DNA from: GCA-2770975 sp050248915
GTDB lineage: Bacteria; Cyanobacteriota; Sericytochromatia; UBA7694
Direction of reading: 5' to 3'
Length of the DNA: 64,000 bases
NCBI GenBank assembly: GCA_050248915.1
Contig: JBFWRL010000008.1
Span: 1 to 64,000, forward strand
Made by a program: the position numbers and the translations under genes
Shown here: positions 26,503-35,700 of the stretch, in pieces
Position numbering within the stretch: position 1 is the first letter of the stretch
Layout of the letters: each line of letters opens with the position of its first letter
The notes under the pieces: generated by a model
The model's database searches: none
Told to the model about the DNA's origin: nothing
Seen by the model: only the letters and a program-made list of their open reading frames with translations

Positions 26503-27900
26503 ATGGGAGTTCAAATCGCAGCGGTTCAGACCCGGCCCATTCAAGCCACGTCAAACCCAACCACCCCAGTTTTGCCCTCTGTTTCTGTTCGTGGCTCTCA
26601 ATCCACGGCTTCCGCTGCCTCCGCTCAGACGGTGCTTCTCAATCCCAGCGATCAGTTGGCCCCCACCCCAGCCAAAGGCCCTGTGCCCGATGTGCGCCTG
26701 TTTTTCTTCTCAGACAACCACTCCAACCCCGATTTGCTCGACGATTTTCGCTGGAAGACCCAAACCGAACGCCCAGATTTGGTGATCGATGGCGGCGATT
26801 GGGTCCACGATGGCACCGAGCCGGAAATCAAACGGGCTTACAATATGCGCCAGGTCTTTCCCGTGCCCGTGCATGTGGTCACTGGCAATCACGATGCCCA
26901 TTTGCGCGGGCCCTTTAAAGATCCCCTGCCCGAAGTTCCCCCTTTTCGCAGCTTTGATACCAAAGGCGTGCATTTTATTCTGCTCGACAACGAAGACGAA
27001 ACCCTGACCGAAGAACAGTTTAAACTGCTCGAAGCCGATCTCAAGGCCCATGCGGGCAAACCCACCTTGGTTTCGATGCATGTGCCGGCCAAACTCAGCA
27101 AAGAGCCGCTCACAGTCAAATTGGGCAAACACCTGCCCTTTAACTTTGCCTCCCCTGTCATGCGTGACGAAGCCCAGGTCAAACGCTTTCACCAGCTCAT
27201 GACCCAGTACCAAGTCAAAGCGGTGTTGTCGGGCCACACCCATTTCCCAGATGAAGTCGTCGAAGATGGCGTACGCTATCTGACAGTGGGTTCTTCCGGC
27301 GGTCTCAGTCCCAAACCCGGCCTCGACAAAGAGTATTTGGATATTCGCGTGCAGGGTCAGAGCCTGGAAGTCAAACGGGTGACCTTGGCCGAGGGCAAAG
27401 GGGTCGTCGGTTATGCCGGGGAGGCCTTTACCTTCTACCGCGACCTGAACAATTTTAACCATGCCGAATTGGGCTGGAATACCGACTATTTTCCTTCGGC
27501 CAATGTGGGCTACCGGGCCGGCTTCCGCCGCGTCGTCACTGGCAAAGGGGACAGTGTGGCAGCCACCATTGGTGCCCAGATGGAGCGCCCGCTGGGCGAA
27601 AAAGGCAAAGGCGCGATTTTTGGCACGGTCGGCGTCTCTGCTGGCACCGGCGACAATTGGGATGTTGGCGTGCAGGCCAGCGCCGGTTATAAACACGCGG
27701 TCTACGGCAATTACAACAAAGGCGTCTATCTCAAAGGCGCAGGCACGGCCAATGCCGGTTATTTACATGGTTCCGCCACAGCCGGTGTGGGGGTGCAGGC
27801 CGGAATTGGCGTGCAATACCAAAACTTCACGGTTGAACTTGGCCAGGAGTGGTCCACCAATTACCGCGCTCAGCAATTGACGGTCGGTTTTCGCTTTTAA
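26503..27900 (+). CDS. Metallophosphoesterase fused to a C-terminal outer-membrane-barrel-like region
   Basis: The 465-residue protein has the calcineurin-like phosphoesterase motifs in order: FFSDNHS (variant of D-x-H), GGDWVHD (GDxxxD), GNHDA, MHVP and GHTHFP, about residues 65-250. The N-terminal 60 residues are Ser/Thr/Ala/Pro-rich without a classical signal peptide. The last 150 residues (about 310-465) are alternating polar/aromatic strands with many Gly/Tyr and end in LTVGFRF, where the terminal Phe is a classic outer-membrane barrel signature. AGGAGG lies 6 nt before the ATG. Substrate unknown; the domain combination is unusual. Confidence 0.8.
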   Translation: MGVQIAAVQTRPIQATSNPTTPVLPSVSVRGSQSTASAASAQTVLLNPSDQLAPTPAKGPVPDVRLFFFSDNHSNPDLLDDFRWKTQTERPDLVIDGGDWVHDGTEPEIKRAYNMRQVFPVPVHVVTGNHDAHLRGPFKDPLPEVPPFRSFDTKGVHFILLDNEDETLTEEQFKLLEADLKAHAGKPTLVSMHVPAKLSKEPLTVKLGKHLPFNFASPVMRDEAQVKRFHQLMTQYQVKAVLSGHTHFPDEVVEDGVRYLTVGSSGGLSPKPGLDKEYLDIRVQGQSLEVKRVTLAEGKGVVGYAGEAFTFYRDLNNFNHAELGWNTDYFPSANVGYRAGFRRVVTGKGDSVAATIGAQMERPLGEKGKGAIFGTVGVSAGTGDNWDVGVQASAGYKHAVYGNYNKGVYLKGAGTANAGYLHGSATAGVGVQAGIGVQYQNFTVELGQEWSTNYRAQQLTVGFRF

Positions 27901-27977
27901 GACGGGCTGAGTCTGATCGCGATCCAATCTGAATTCTGCCGGGGTATACTGGACTATCTTTTTTAAAGGAAATCCCC

Positions 27978-28727
27978 ATGGCTGAACTGACAGGCAAGGT
28001 GGCCCTGGTCACCGGAAGCTCCCGTGGCATTGGCCGGGCCTGTGTGCTTAAACTCGCTGAAGCAGGCGCGCGGGTGGTGATCAATTATTTTTCCCAGCTT
28101 GAGGCCGCCCGCGAGGTGCAGGCCCAGATTGAGGCCGCTGGCGGCGAAGCCCTGATCATTCAAGCAGATATCTCTCAATCGGATCAGGTTCAGACCATGT
28201 TTGAGCAGATCATGGCCCACTGGGGCCGTTTGGATATTCTCGTCAACAACGCAGGCATTACCCGCGATGGGCTCTTGCTACGCATGCAGACCGAAGACTG
28301 GGATGATGTGGTTTCGACCAATTTGCGTGGGCTGTTTAATTGCACCAAACGCGCCGCCAAGATCATGCTCAAACAAAAGAGCGGCAAGATCGTCAACCTC
28401 TCTTCGGTGGTCGGCCAGGTCGGCAACGAAGGACAGGCCAATTATGCCACCACCAAAGCCGGGATTTTGGGCTTTACCCGCAGTGTGGCTCTGGAGCTGG
28501 CCTCGCGGGGTATTTCTGTCAATGCTGTAGCCCCTGGCTATATTGAATCAGAAATGACCGAAGGCATCTCCGAAGCCAAACGCGCGGAACTCTTACAAAA
28601 AATTCCCTTCCAACGATTTGGCAGCTGTGAAGAGGTGGCAGAAATGGTATTATTTCTATCATCGGACAAGTGCCGCTATATCACCGGGCAGACCTTTAAT
28701 ATCGACGGTGGCATGGTGATGAAATAA
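27978..28727 (+). CDS. fabG: 3-oxoacyl-[acyl-carrier-protein] reductase
   Basis: The 249-residue short-chain dehydrogenase reduces beta-ketoacyl-ACP with NADPH. It has the TGSSRGIGR nucleotide-binding loop, NNAG, the catalytic triad Ser143/Tyr156/Lys160 (NYATTKAG) and the C-terminal GQTFNIDGGM of FabG. AAAGGAAA precedes the ATG by 7 nt, and an upstream TATACT (27945-27950) may be the -10 box although no good -35 is present. It heads the fabG-acpP-fabF cluster. Confidence 0.96.
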   Translation: MAELTGKVALVTGSSRGIGRACVLKLAEAGARVVINYFSQLEAAREVQAQIEAAGGEALIIQADISQSDQVQTMFEQIMAHWGRLDILVNNAGITRDGLLLRMQTEDWDDVVSTNLRGLFNCTKRAAKIMLKQKSGKIVNLSSVVGQVGNEGQANYATTKAGILGFTRSVALELASRGISVNAVAPGYIESEMTEGISEAKRAELLQKIPFQRFGSCEEVAEMVLFLSSDKCRYITGQTFNIDGGMVMK

Positions 28728-28739
28728 AGGAGCGATCTG

Positions 28740-28982
28740 ATGAGCAAAGAAGAAATTTTAGAAAAAATCCGTGGGATTGTGGTGGAGCAACTCGGCGTGG
28801 ATGCCGGACAGGTCACCCCCGACGCCCATTTTATCAACGACCTGGGCGCCGATTCGCTGGGCACCGTTGAGCTGATTATGTCTCTCGAAGAGGCCTTTGA
28901 CCTGGATATTCCCGACGACAAAGCGGAGCAACTCCGCACCGTTGGCGACGCCCTGATCTATATCGAGCAGCATGCCGCTTGA
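28740..28982 (+). CDS. acpP: Acyl carrier protein
   Basis: The 80-residue acidic protein has the 4'-phosphopantetheine attachment Ser39 in the canonical LGADSLGTVEL motif and four predicted helices. It carries growing acyl chains in type II fatty acid synthesis. AAAGGAG lies about 5 nt before the ATG, 12 bp after the fabG stop. Its 3' end overlaps the start of fabF by 11 nt. Confidence 0.97.
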   Translation: MSKEEILEKIRGIVVEQLGVDAGQVTPDAHFINDLGADSLGTVELIMSLEEAFDLDIPDDKAEQLRTVGDALIYIEQHAA

Positions 28983-30261
28983 TTGTTTAAAACGGGTCGT
29001 GGTGACGGGGGCGGGAGTGATCTCGCCCCTGGGCAATAACCTCAAAGACTTTTGGCCCCAGCTTTTGGCAGGGGCCAACGGGATTGGTCCTGTCAGCCGC
29101 TTTGATACCACAGGTTATCCCACCCGAATTGCCGGGGAGGTGCGCGATTTTGACGTACATACCTGGATTGGGCACAAAGAGGCCCGGCGCATGGCTCCCT
29201 TTACCCAATTTGCGGTGGTGGCGGCCTTAGAGGCGCTGCAGAATGCCAAACTGACCATTTCTGAGCAGAATGCTGATTTGATTGGCGTCAGTCTCGGTTG
29301 TGGCATTGGCGGCATGCAGGTGCTCGAAGATCAGCACCGGATTTTGCTCGAAAAAGGCCCTCACCGGGTTTCGCCGCTGCTGATCCCAATGTTTATTCCC
29401 AATATGGCCGCCGGGCAGGTGGCGATTCAAACCGGGGCACGGGGCCCAAACAATTGTCCGGTCACCGCCTGCGCCTCGGCATCTCACGCCATTGGCGACG
29501 CCTTTCGCATTTTGCAGCGCGGCGAAGCCCAGGCCATGATTACCGGCGGCACCGAAGCAGCGATCACGCCTCTGAGTATGGCCGGATTTGCCTCGGCCAA
29601 AACCATGTCGACCCGCAACGACGATCCCGAGCGGGCCAGCCGGCCCTTCGACAAACTGCGCGACGGCTTTGTAATGGGCGAAGGCTCAGGGGTCTTGATT
29701 CTCGAAACCCTCGACCATGCTTTGGCCCGGGGCGCTGAAATTTGGGCTGAAGTGGCTGGTTTTGGCATGACCGGTGACGCTTACCATATCACCGCGCCCT
29801 CCCCTGATGGCGAAGGCCTGGTGCGGGCCATGTCGATTGCCCTCAAAGATGCGGGCCTGCCCCCCGCAGCGATTGACTATATCAACGCCCATGGCACCTC
29901 CACACCCCTGAACGATATCACTGAGACCAAAGCCATTCACCAGATTTTTGGCGCCCATGCCAGTCAAGTGGCGATCAGCTCAACCAAATCCATGACGGGG
30001 CATTTGCTCGGCGCAGCTGGCGGGATTGAGGCCATTGCCTCGGTCATGAGTCTGCGCCACCAAGTGGTGCATCCCACCCGCAACCTCGAAGAGCCCGATC
30101 CTGGCTGTGACCTGGACTATGTGCCCGGCCAAGCACGGGAAATGCCTGTGCGGGCGGTGCTGAGCAACAATATGGGCTTTGGTGGCCACAACGCCTCTCT
30201 GGTGTTTAAGCGTTTTGAGGGCCAGTCTGAAATTTCACAAGGCAACAGCGCTTCAAAGTAA
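28972..30261 (+). CDS. fabF: Beta-ketoacyl-[acyl-carrier-protein] synthase II
   Basis: The 429-residue condensing enzyme has the nucleophile Cys167 in VTACASASHAIGDA and both active-site His residues (NAHGTSTPLND and KSMTGHLLGAAGG). It elongates acyl-ACP with malonyl-ACP. The ATG at 28972 overlaps acpP by 11 nt, giving translational coupling in the fabG-acpP-fabF operon. Length and motif order are typical. Confidence 0.96.
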   Translation: MPLDCLKRVVVTGAGVISPLGNNLKDFWPQLLAGANGIGPVSRFDTTGYPTRIAGEVRDFDVHTWIGHKEARRMAPFTQFAVVAALEALQNAKLTISEQNADLIGVSLGCGIGGMQVLEDQHRILLEKGPHRVSPLLIPMFIPNMAAGQVAIQTGARGPNNCPVTACASASHAIGDAFRILQRGEAQAMITGGTEAAITPLSMAGFASAKTMSTRNDDPERASRPFDKLRDGFVMGEGSGVLILETLDHALARGAEIWAEVAGFGMTGDAYHITAPSPDGEGLVRAMSIALKDAGLPPAAIDYINAHGTSTPLNDITETKAIHQIFGAHASQVAISSTKSMTGHLLGAAGGIEAIASVMSLRHQVVHPTRNLEEPDPGCDLDYVPGQAREMPVRAVLSNNMGFGGHNASLVFKRFEGQSEISQGNSASK

Positions 30262-30305
30262 AGCCTTAGAATCAAAGTATTCCAATAGAAATCAGGATAC
30301 TTTCG

Positions 30306-30875
30306 ATGAAAACAAGACAACGCTATCTTTCTCTCGCTTTGGCATTGGGGGCTTCGCTTGGATTCTTTGCTCCTGGAGCCATGGCTGAAGAAAAGAGTTC
30401 AACCAAGGTCATACCAGCCCAAAAAGTTGCCGAAATCATGATTCGACAAGACCTTTTTAGCAATCAGCGCGTTATTCGTGATATATCTCTTGATCTGGCT
30501 CTTGAAGAAAAGGCGATTTTGTATATGAATTTTGAACGGCAACCGCTGAATACCGCACTGCTCAATCTTTTGCCGACCTTTGGCTCGGCTTCTTACCAGC
30601 AGGGAGATTATGTGGGGGGAGTGAGCATGACTATTTTGGATATCATCGGCTGGAGTTCACTTGCTTTTTCCTGGTTTTCGGGTGGCTATGGGAGCAGTGG
30701 ATTTTTGAGCGCAGGTCTTTTCAGTTTGGGTTTGGGGCGCTTGGTGGGGATCACTTCGCCCTTTATGCATGCGGGACTTTACAATACCAAGCTCAAAGAG
30801 AGCTTGGCCCTGGATGGACATTACTCCACCAAATTGCAGTCTGAAACATTGCTCAGCGCAAATTGGGCCTTTTAA
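30306..30875 (+). CDS. Exported protein with P13-porin-like central segment
   Basis: The 189-residue protein has a Sec signal peptide with likely cleavage after GAMA (about residue 27). The segment LNTALLNLLPTFGSASYQQGDYVGGV (about 80-105, shown in part) resembles the LLNxxxGFGxGSxxQGD-xxG motif of P13-family porin-like proteins, followed by hydrophobic Gly-rich stretches. The protein probably sits in the cell envelope. The family assignment rests on this short motif only. It is convergent with phhA with a gap of 11 bp. Confidence 0.55.
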   Translation: MKTRQRYLSLALALGASLGFFAPGAMAEEKSSTKVIPAQKVAEIMIRQDLFSNQRVIRDISLDLALEEKAILYMNFERQPLNTALLNLLPTFGSASYQQGDYVGGVSMTILDIIGWSSLAFSWFSGGYGSSGFLSAGLFSLGLGRLVGITSPFMHAGLYNTKLKESLALDGHYSTKLQSETLLSANWAF

Positions 30876-30886
30876 GGTCTTTGGGT

Positions 30887-31723
30887 TTAAAGCAAGCCCA
30901 ATTGGCCTCCGGCCCAGTCTTCAAAGCCCTGTTTGAGTGCTTCAAACGATTCCACCACATACAAAATCGGCTGCACATGCCAAACCTCGTAACTTTGTGC
31001 CCCCATGGCCTCGGGGTCAAAGGGCCTGACCTCGACTTCGTGGCCGAGGGCGTGAAAGGTCTCTTGATACGACGAGACAATGCCATTGCCATAAATACGT
31101 GGCTCACCGTCTTCTTTGACCAAACCAAATTCAACCGTGAACCAGTGAAAACTTTCCAGTTTGCGCCGATTGGCGCCTGTGGCCCGCAGTGAGGCCTGGC
31201 CGTAGCGCTGGTAAAAGTCGGCAAAATCCGGCTCGGTGATCATGGGCATGTGGCCAAAGACATCGTGAAAGAGATCCGGGGCCGGGGTATAGTCCAATTC
31301 GTGTTGCTCGCGAATATAGTCGGTGGAGGGGAAGATCCGATTGGCGAGGGCTTCAAAAAAGTCCTGCTCGTGTAAGAGGCCCGGTGTGCGCGCCACGCGC
31401 CAGTGGGTGGCTTTTTCGAGGGTCAAGCTCAGTTCACTCAGGGCGGGAATGCGATCGCTTGGCAGTTGCAGCGCTTCCAGGCCTTGCATATAGGCGCGGC
31501 AGGCTCTTCCTGGCAGAATTTCGCATTGGCGTTTGTACAAAAATGCCCAAATTTCGTGCTCGGCCTGGCTGTATTGGGGCGTGACAATGGCCTCACCCAC
31601 GGGCAGGGGAGCGTCAATTTTAATCGGGATACAGCGCGGGTCTTTGCCTTCAAGGCCTGCCCGTTCATAGGCAGATAGGCCCGAAAAGTCGCCCTCCGCG
31701 AGGGTTGCGCCTGAGTCTGTCAT
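30887..31723 (-). CDS. phhA: Phenylalanine 4-monooxygenase
   Basis: The 278-residue enzyme hydroxylates phenylalanine to tyrosine with tetrahydropterin, Fe(II) and O2. The iron ligands are visible as His153 and His158 in LFHDVFGHMP and Glu198 in WFTVEFGL; SSYQETFHAL and the preceding DYTPAPDLFHD are family hallmarks. There is no N-terminal regulatory ACT domain, as usual in bacteria. No pterin carbinolamine dehydratase (phhB) is adjacent. Confidence 0.93.
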   Translation of the reverse strand: MTDSGATLAEGDFSGLSAYERAGLEGKDPRCIPIKIDAPLPVGEAIVTPQYSQAEHEIWAFLYKRQCEILPGRACRAYMQGLEALQLPSDRIPALSELSLTLEKATHWRVARTPGLLHEQDFFEALANRIFPSTDYIREQHELDYTPAPDLFHDVFGHMPMITEPDFADFYQRYGQASLRATGANRRKLESFHWFTVEFGLVKEDGEPRIYGNGIVSSYQETFHALGHEVEVRPFDPEAMGAQSYEVWHVQPILYVVESFEALKQGFEDWAGGQLGLL

Positions 31724-31842
31724 TACGCCACCTCCAAGCTATTTGAAATCCGTTCTGATAGCTTTATCATACCCCGAATAGTGGCTGGGCAGACAGGATT
31801 TGCCGGCACATTCAGGCGCAGTCCCTTTTTGCTCAGAGAATG

Positions 31843-32667
31843 TCAGTTGGGGGCCGGGCTTGCACTTGCGATCGGTGTAGCACTTGGTACGGGTGTGGCA
31901 CTCGGCACGGGCACAGGCGTCGCGAGTGGCCGGGGCGGAAGCAGATCCGACTCCCGTTTGACTTCACTCAACATTTCGACAAAGTCTTTGCTGAGTTTGC
32001 TCCAGGCTGCCATCTCACTTTCGCGCTTGAGCGTATACGACTCACCTTTAAAATTGGTATCGGAGGGAGAGAGCCCTTTGGGGCCTCCGAGGGCGGCTGC
32101 GGTCAAAGGGTTGAGATAGCTGCCTGTGAAAATGTCGATCGCCAGGCCGGTTAAACGGATATTGCTCTCGTAGAAGCCTTTGTCGCCAAAGAGCTCAAAG
32201 AAATTCAGGTTTTGACTGGGAGAACGGCCAAAATCGTGATTGCCAGTCACGACCAACAAAATATCCGCTTTGAAGCGCGAGCCGAGCTGGCGCATAAAAT
32301 CCATCGAGAGGTTGCTGACGAGATTGGGCGGAATTTGAATCGTCTCGCGCACCATGCCCGAGTCTTTAAAGGTGCTTTTGAGACCCTCAAAGACTTTTTG
32401 CTGATCAGAGGGGTTGAGCTGCGAGGCATTGTAAAAGAGCACAGCCACTTTGAGCGGGAAATTGAGTTTGATCTCGCGGGCCAAATTCAGACGGATGCGC
32501 TGCTCTTCGGGGGAGAGAGACTCTTGATTGACCAATTGGGCCAAAGCATCCGGCGCTGAGACGGATGAACTGGGGCTGGCCGAGGGAGTGGTCGGGGCAT
32601 TGGCCACTGCACCACACGCACTCAGTGCCAAACAGCCAAGCAGAGCGGTTAAGACCTGTTTTTTCAT
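31843..32667 (-). CDS. Lipoprotein of unknown function with Pro/Ala/Thr repeat tail
   Basis: The 274-residue product has a lipoprotein signal peptide (LALSAC, lipidated Cys18), a Ser/Pro-rich linker, an alpha/beta region (about residues 50-235) containing ADILLVVTGNHDFG, and a low-complexity C-terminal tail built on VPSATP repeats (about 245-274). It is not recognised; the central region could resemble a periplasmic assembly-factor-like fold, but this is a guess. An AT-rich dyad at 32708-32729 lies in its upstream region. Confidence 0.6.
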   Translation of the reverse strand: MKKQVLTALLGCLALSACGAVANAPTTPSASPSSSVSAPDALAQLVNQESLSPEEQRIRLNLAREIKLNFPLKVAVLFYNASQLNPSDQQKVFEGLKSTFKDSGMVRETIQIPPNLVSNLSMDFMRQLGSRFKADILLVVTGNHDFGRSPSQNLNFFELFGDKGFYESNIRLTGLAIDIFTGSYLNPLTAAALGGPKGLSPSDTNFKGESYTLKRESEMAAWSKLSKDFVEMLSEVKRESDLLPPRPLATPVPVPSATPVPSATPIASASPAPN

Positions 32668-32707
32668 TTCAAAACTCCTTTTGGGATGATGAAATGAATC
32701 ATACAGT

Positions 32708-32729
32708 ATATTTACTTAATTGTAAATAT
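32708..32729. promoter_or_regulatory. Perfect 8-bp AT-rich palindrome upstream of the lipoprotein gene
   Basis: ATATTTAC and GTAAATAT flank the spacer TTAATT, about 40 bp upstream of the lipoprotein start (minus strand). On the minus strand a TATACT box overlaps its left edge, so a repressor bound here could block the promoter. No regulator is known. Confidence 0.35.
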
Positions 32730-32755
32730 GTTTAAAGAGGGGTTGGCTTAACCTT

Positions 32756-35700
32756 TCACTCCCCTTCTAAAAAGGCCAAGTCTCCCCAAGGATGTTCCTC
32801 TGAAACGGGGGCACTGGTTTCTGCTGCGGCTTCTTCCTCAGTCTTTGTTTCACTGACCAGGGGCTCATTGACGATCGCTGGGAGAGGCGGTTGAGGTTCC
32901 TCATTGGGTTCATCATTGGGTTCCTCATCAGGCCTCTGGGGCTCTTCTGGGGCCGGCTCTGATTCTATTTCAAAGATCGGGGTGTATTTGGGGTAAACGG
33001 GTGCCTCAATTTCGGGCAGGGGCTCTGCTTCCGCCAAACGAATATTCATCAGGGTTTCGGTGGGCACCGGGGCCGTTTCATCCAAAAAGTCAAAGCTGTC
33101 AGAGAGGGCCAAGGCGGTTTCGGCTTGAGCCATTGCCGTCTCAGCTGTTTCTGAAGGGGGGGCCTGGGGAATATGCATGATGGTTTGCCCTCCCTCCATT
33201 TCATCCAAAAAGGCCAAGGCATCTTCTTCCAGGTTGAGCACGCTGCCAGCGGGTTTGAGTTCGGGTTCTTCGTCCAAGAAGGCAAAGGCCTGATCTGCTT
33301 CAGCTGAAAGGGGTGTGGCGGTCTCAGCGAATCGGTTTTCGCTCTCTGTTTCGGCTACCGCTTCCTCGGCAATGTCATCGAGAAAATCCAGGCCTTTCCA
33401 GCGGCTGTCGCCTTCTTCTGGGTTTTCCGGCTCCAGATCCAAATCCTGCCAGCGCTGGGCCCGCTCTTCGAGTTCGGCCTGTAGCGCGGCTGAGACAACG
33501 GGCTGGGTGTCTGTCTGTAATTCTTGCTCGACAGTGATCTCCGCGGCTTCGTTGGGGCCCCCTTCCAATTCTTGCAGGCGATCGACATCCAAAATCCAGC
33601 GATCTTCTGCAGAAACAGGTGCAACGGCTGTGGCGGAGATGCTGTGCTGGCCGCTGCCTGGAGAGAGGCTGGCGCTCCAAATATTTTCACCCCTGCGGCT
33701 CAGGCGCACCACCTTTTCGGGGCTGGCTGAATAGACCAGCCACTCCCCATTGGGCAGAATTTCGACATGCATAGGGGAGATCAGGGGATCGGAGAGATTG
33801 CCTTTGATCAATTGGGGCTCTTCTTCGGGACGCAGCCAGACCAAGCGGTGATTGCCGGTATCTGCGATCAGCGTGCTGCCGTCGTCGAGGCGGTGGGCAA
33901 AACTGGGGTGTTTGAGGTTGTGGGTGCCGTTGCCACTTTCGCCCTTTTCTCCCCAGGCCCAAAGGATGTCACCTTTGAGTGAGATCTCACAGACCTGGTG
34001 CAGACCGGCATCGGCAAAGAGCACAGTGCCTTCGGGGGTGACTTCGGCATAATAGGGTTGTGAGAGCGGGTGTTCAGCCGCATATTCCCAATTGACCTGG
34101 CTGTCTGAGGTCAGGGTCACCAGACGGCCTTTGCCCTCTTCTGCGACCAAGAGAAAGCCCTCTTTGGTCAGGGTTGCGCTGCGGGGATTTTGCAGTCCTC
34201 GCCAGCGTTTGCGAATCGCGCGGGTTTCCAAGTCGATTTCCAGCACCCGGCCATTGCCGGTGTCGGTCACGAGGAGGCTGTCTGGCAAAAGGGCCATGCG
34301 GTAGGGTTGAAACAGCTCTTTGCCACTTTCTTTGCCCCAATGCCAGAGCATTTCGCCCTGCCAGGAATAACCCACCAGAATGTCTTGCAGCAGGCTGGGC
34401 ATATACACCCGCTCATCGCCATGCATTTCGACCAGGGCCCAAATATCCACGCGGGGCAAATCTGGGCGATTAATGCCCACGCGGGCTTCAAAGGCGGCCA
34501 GATCGCTGGCATTTTGCTGGAGGCGGCTTTCGGCTATTTCCTGCAGCTTTTGTTTGAACCAGGGAAACTTCTCTCCCAATTCGTTGATATGGCGGCTGTC
34601 CAGCTCGTAGACCTTGCAATAATCTTCAGTGCGGACCGTGGCGGAGCGGGGTTGGTTTAAGAGCAGCGACATTTCGCCAAAGATCTGCCCCCCTTCCAGC
34701 TCGACAACCGGTTCTTTGTCGCCTTTGCGCTGAATGCTGACCCGGCCTTCGAGCAGTAAAAACAGCGAACCCCCTGATTCTCCCCGGCCAAAGATCGTTT
34801 GCTCAGGCATATACGCCATCGGGTGAACCCGGTGGGAGAGCTCTTCAAAAAAGGCCTCTTCAGCCCCTTTAAACAGGGGAAACTCGCGAATGCGGTGCCC
34901 GGCAATTTTGGAGCGCAATTCCTCCTGCAAAGCCAGGGTTTTGCGTTCGCGGAAGTTTTTGAACAGACGTTGGTGTTCGGCATCAATTGAGCGCACCAAT
35001 TGAAAGAGTTTGGGAAATTTGACCACGGCTTTTTTAAATTCACCGCGCTCCAAATACAGGGCTTTGAGATCGGTGAGGGCCCGCATCCCCGGTTTTTCGA
35101 CTTTTTGCTGATCGGAGAAGGCCTGTTGGCCACAGATTTCTCCCTGTTTAATGTTAAACATCACGGCCCCCTCTTCTTCGGCGGAGACCATTTCCAGCTC
35201 TCCTTCGAGCAGGAAATACATGGCATTGCCCAGTTCACCAGGCGGCACCAGATAGTCTCCCGCTTTGGCTTTGAGCTGTAACATAAAACCAGCCAGGCCT
35301 TCGAGGTGTTCGTCGCTCTCTTCGGCCAGCAGATGAATGGTTTTGAGGTCTGCTTTGATCTGGGCCAGTTTCTTTTGTTTGACCTCGGCACTCGACTGCG
35401 ATCGAAACTGGGCCTTGAGCAGGGATTGATCCGCGACCGTGGAATTGGGAAAACCCTGCACCCAACGGGTGATTTCTTTGTCGGGGCTGAATTGCATCAT
35501 GACCTTTTCACCGGCAAAGACCAGATCGCCGTTGTGCAGGCGGGTCACCCAGGTGGGCGCGGCTTCGTCTTTCCAATGGCTGCCATGAATGGGTTCAGGC
35601 GGCCAATAGCGCACTGCCCGCAAGCGTTTGCCTTCGGGGCTCAGCTCCAGACAGGCCTGAAGATTGCTGTCCACGATCCAGGTATGCCCGTTGGGCAGAC

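Noticed and set aside
26710..27696. 328-codon minus-strand frame
   Set aside because: Antisense to the metallophosphoesterase gene, no domain or ribosome binding site; a shadow frame caused by codon use.
31855..31930. Microsatellite-like GCACT-GG-ACGGG repeats
   Set aside because: They are two or three copies encoding the VPSATP tail of the lipoprotein and reflect protein low complexity, not an independent DNA element.
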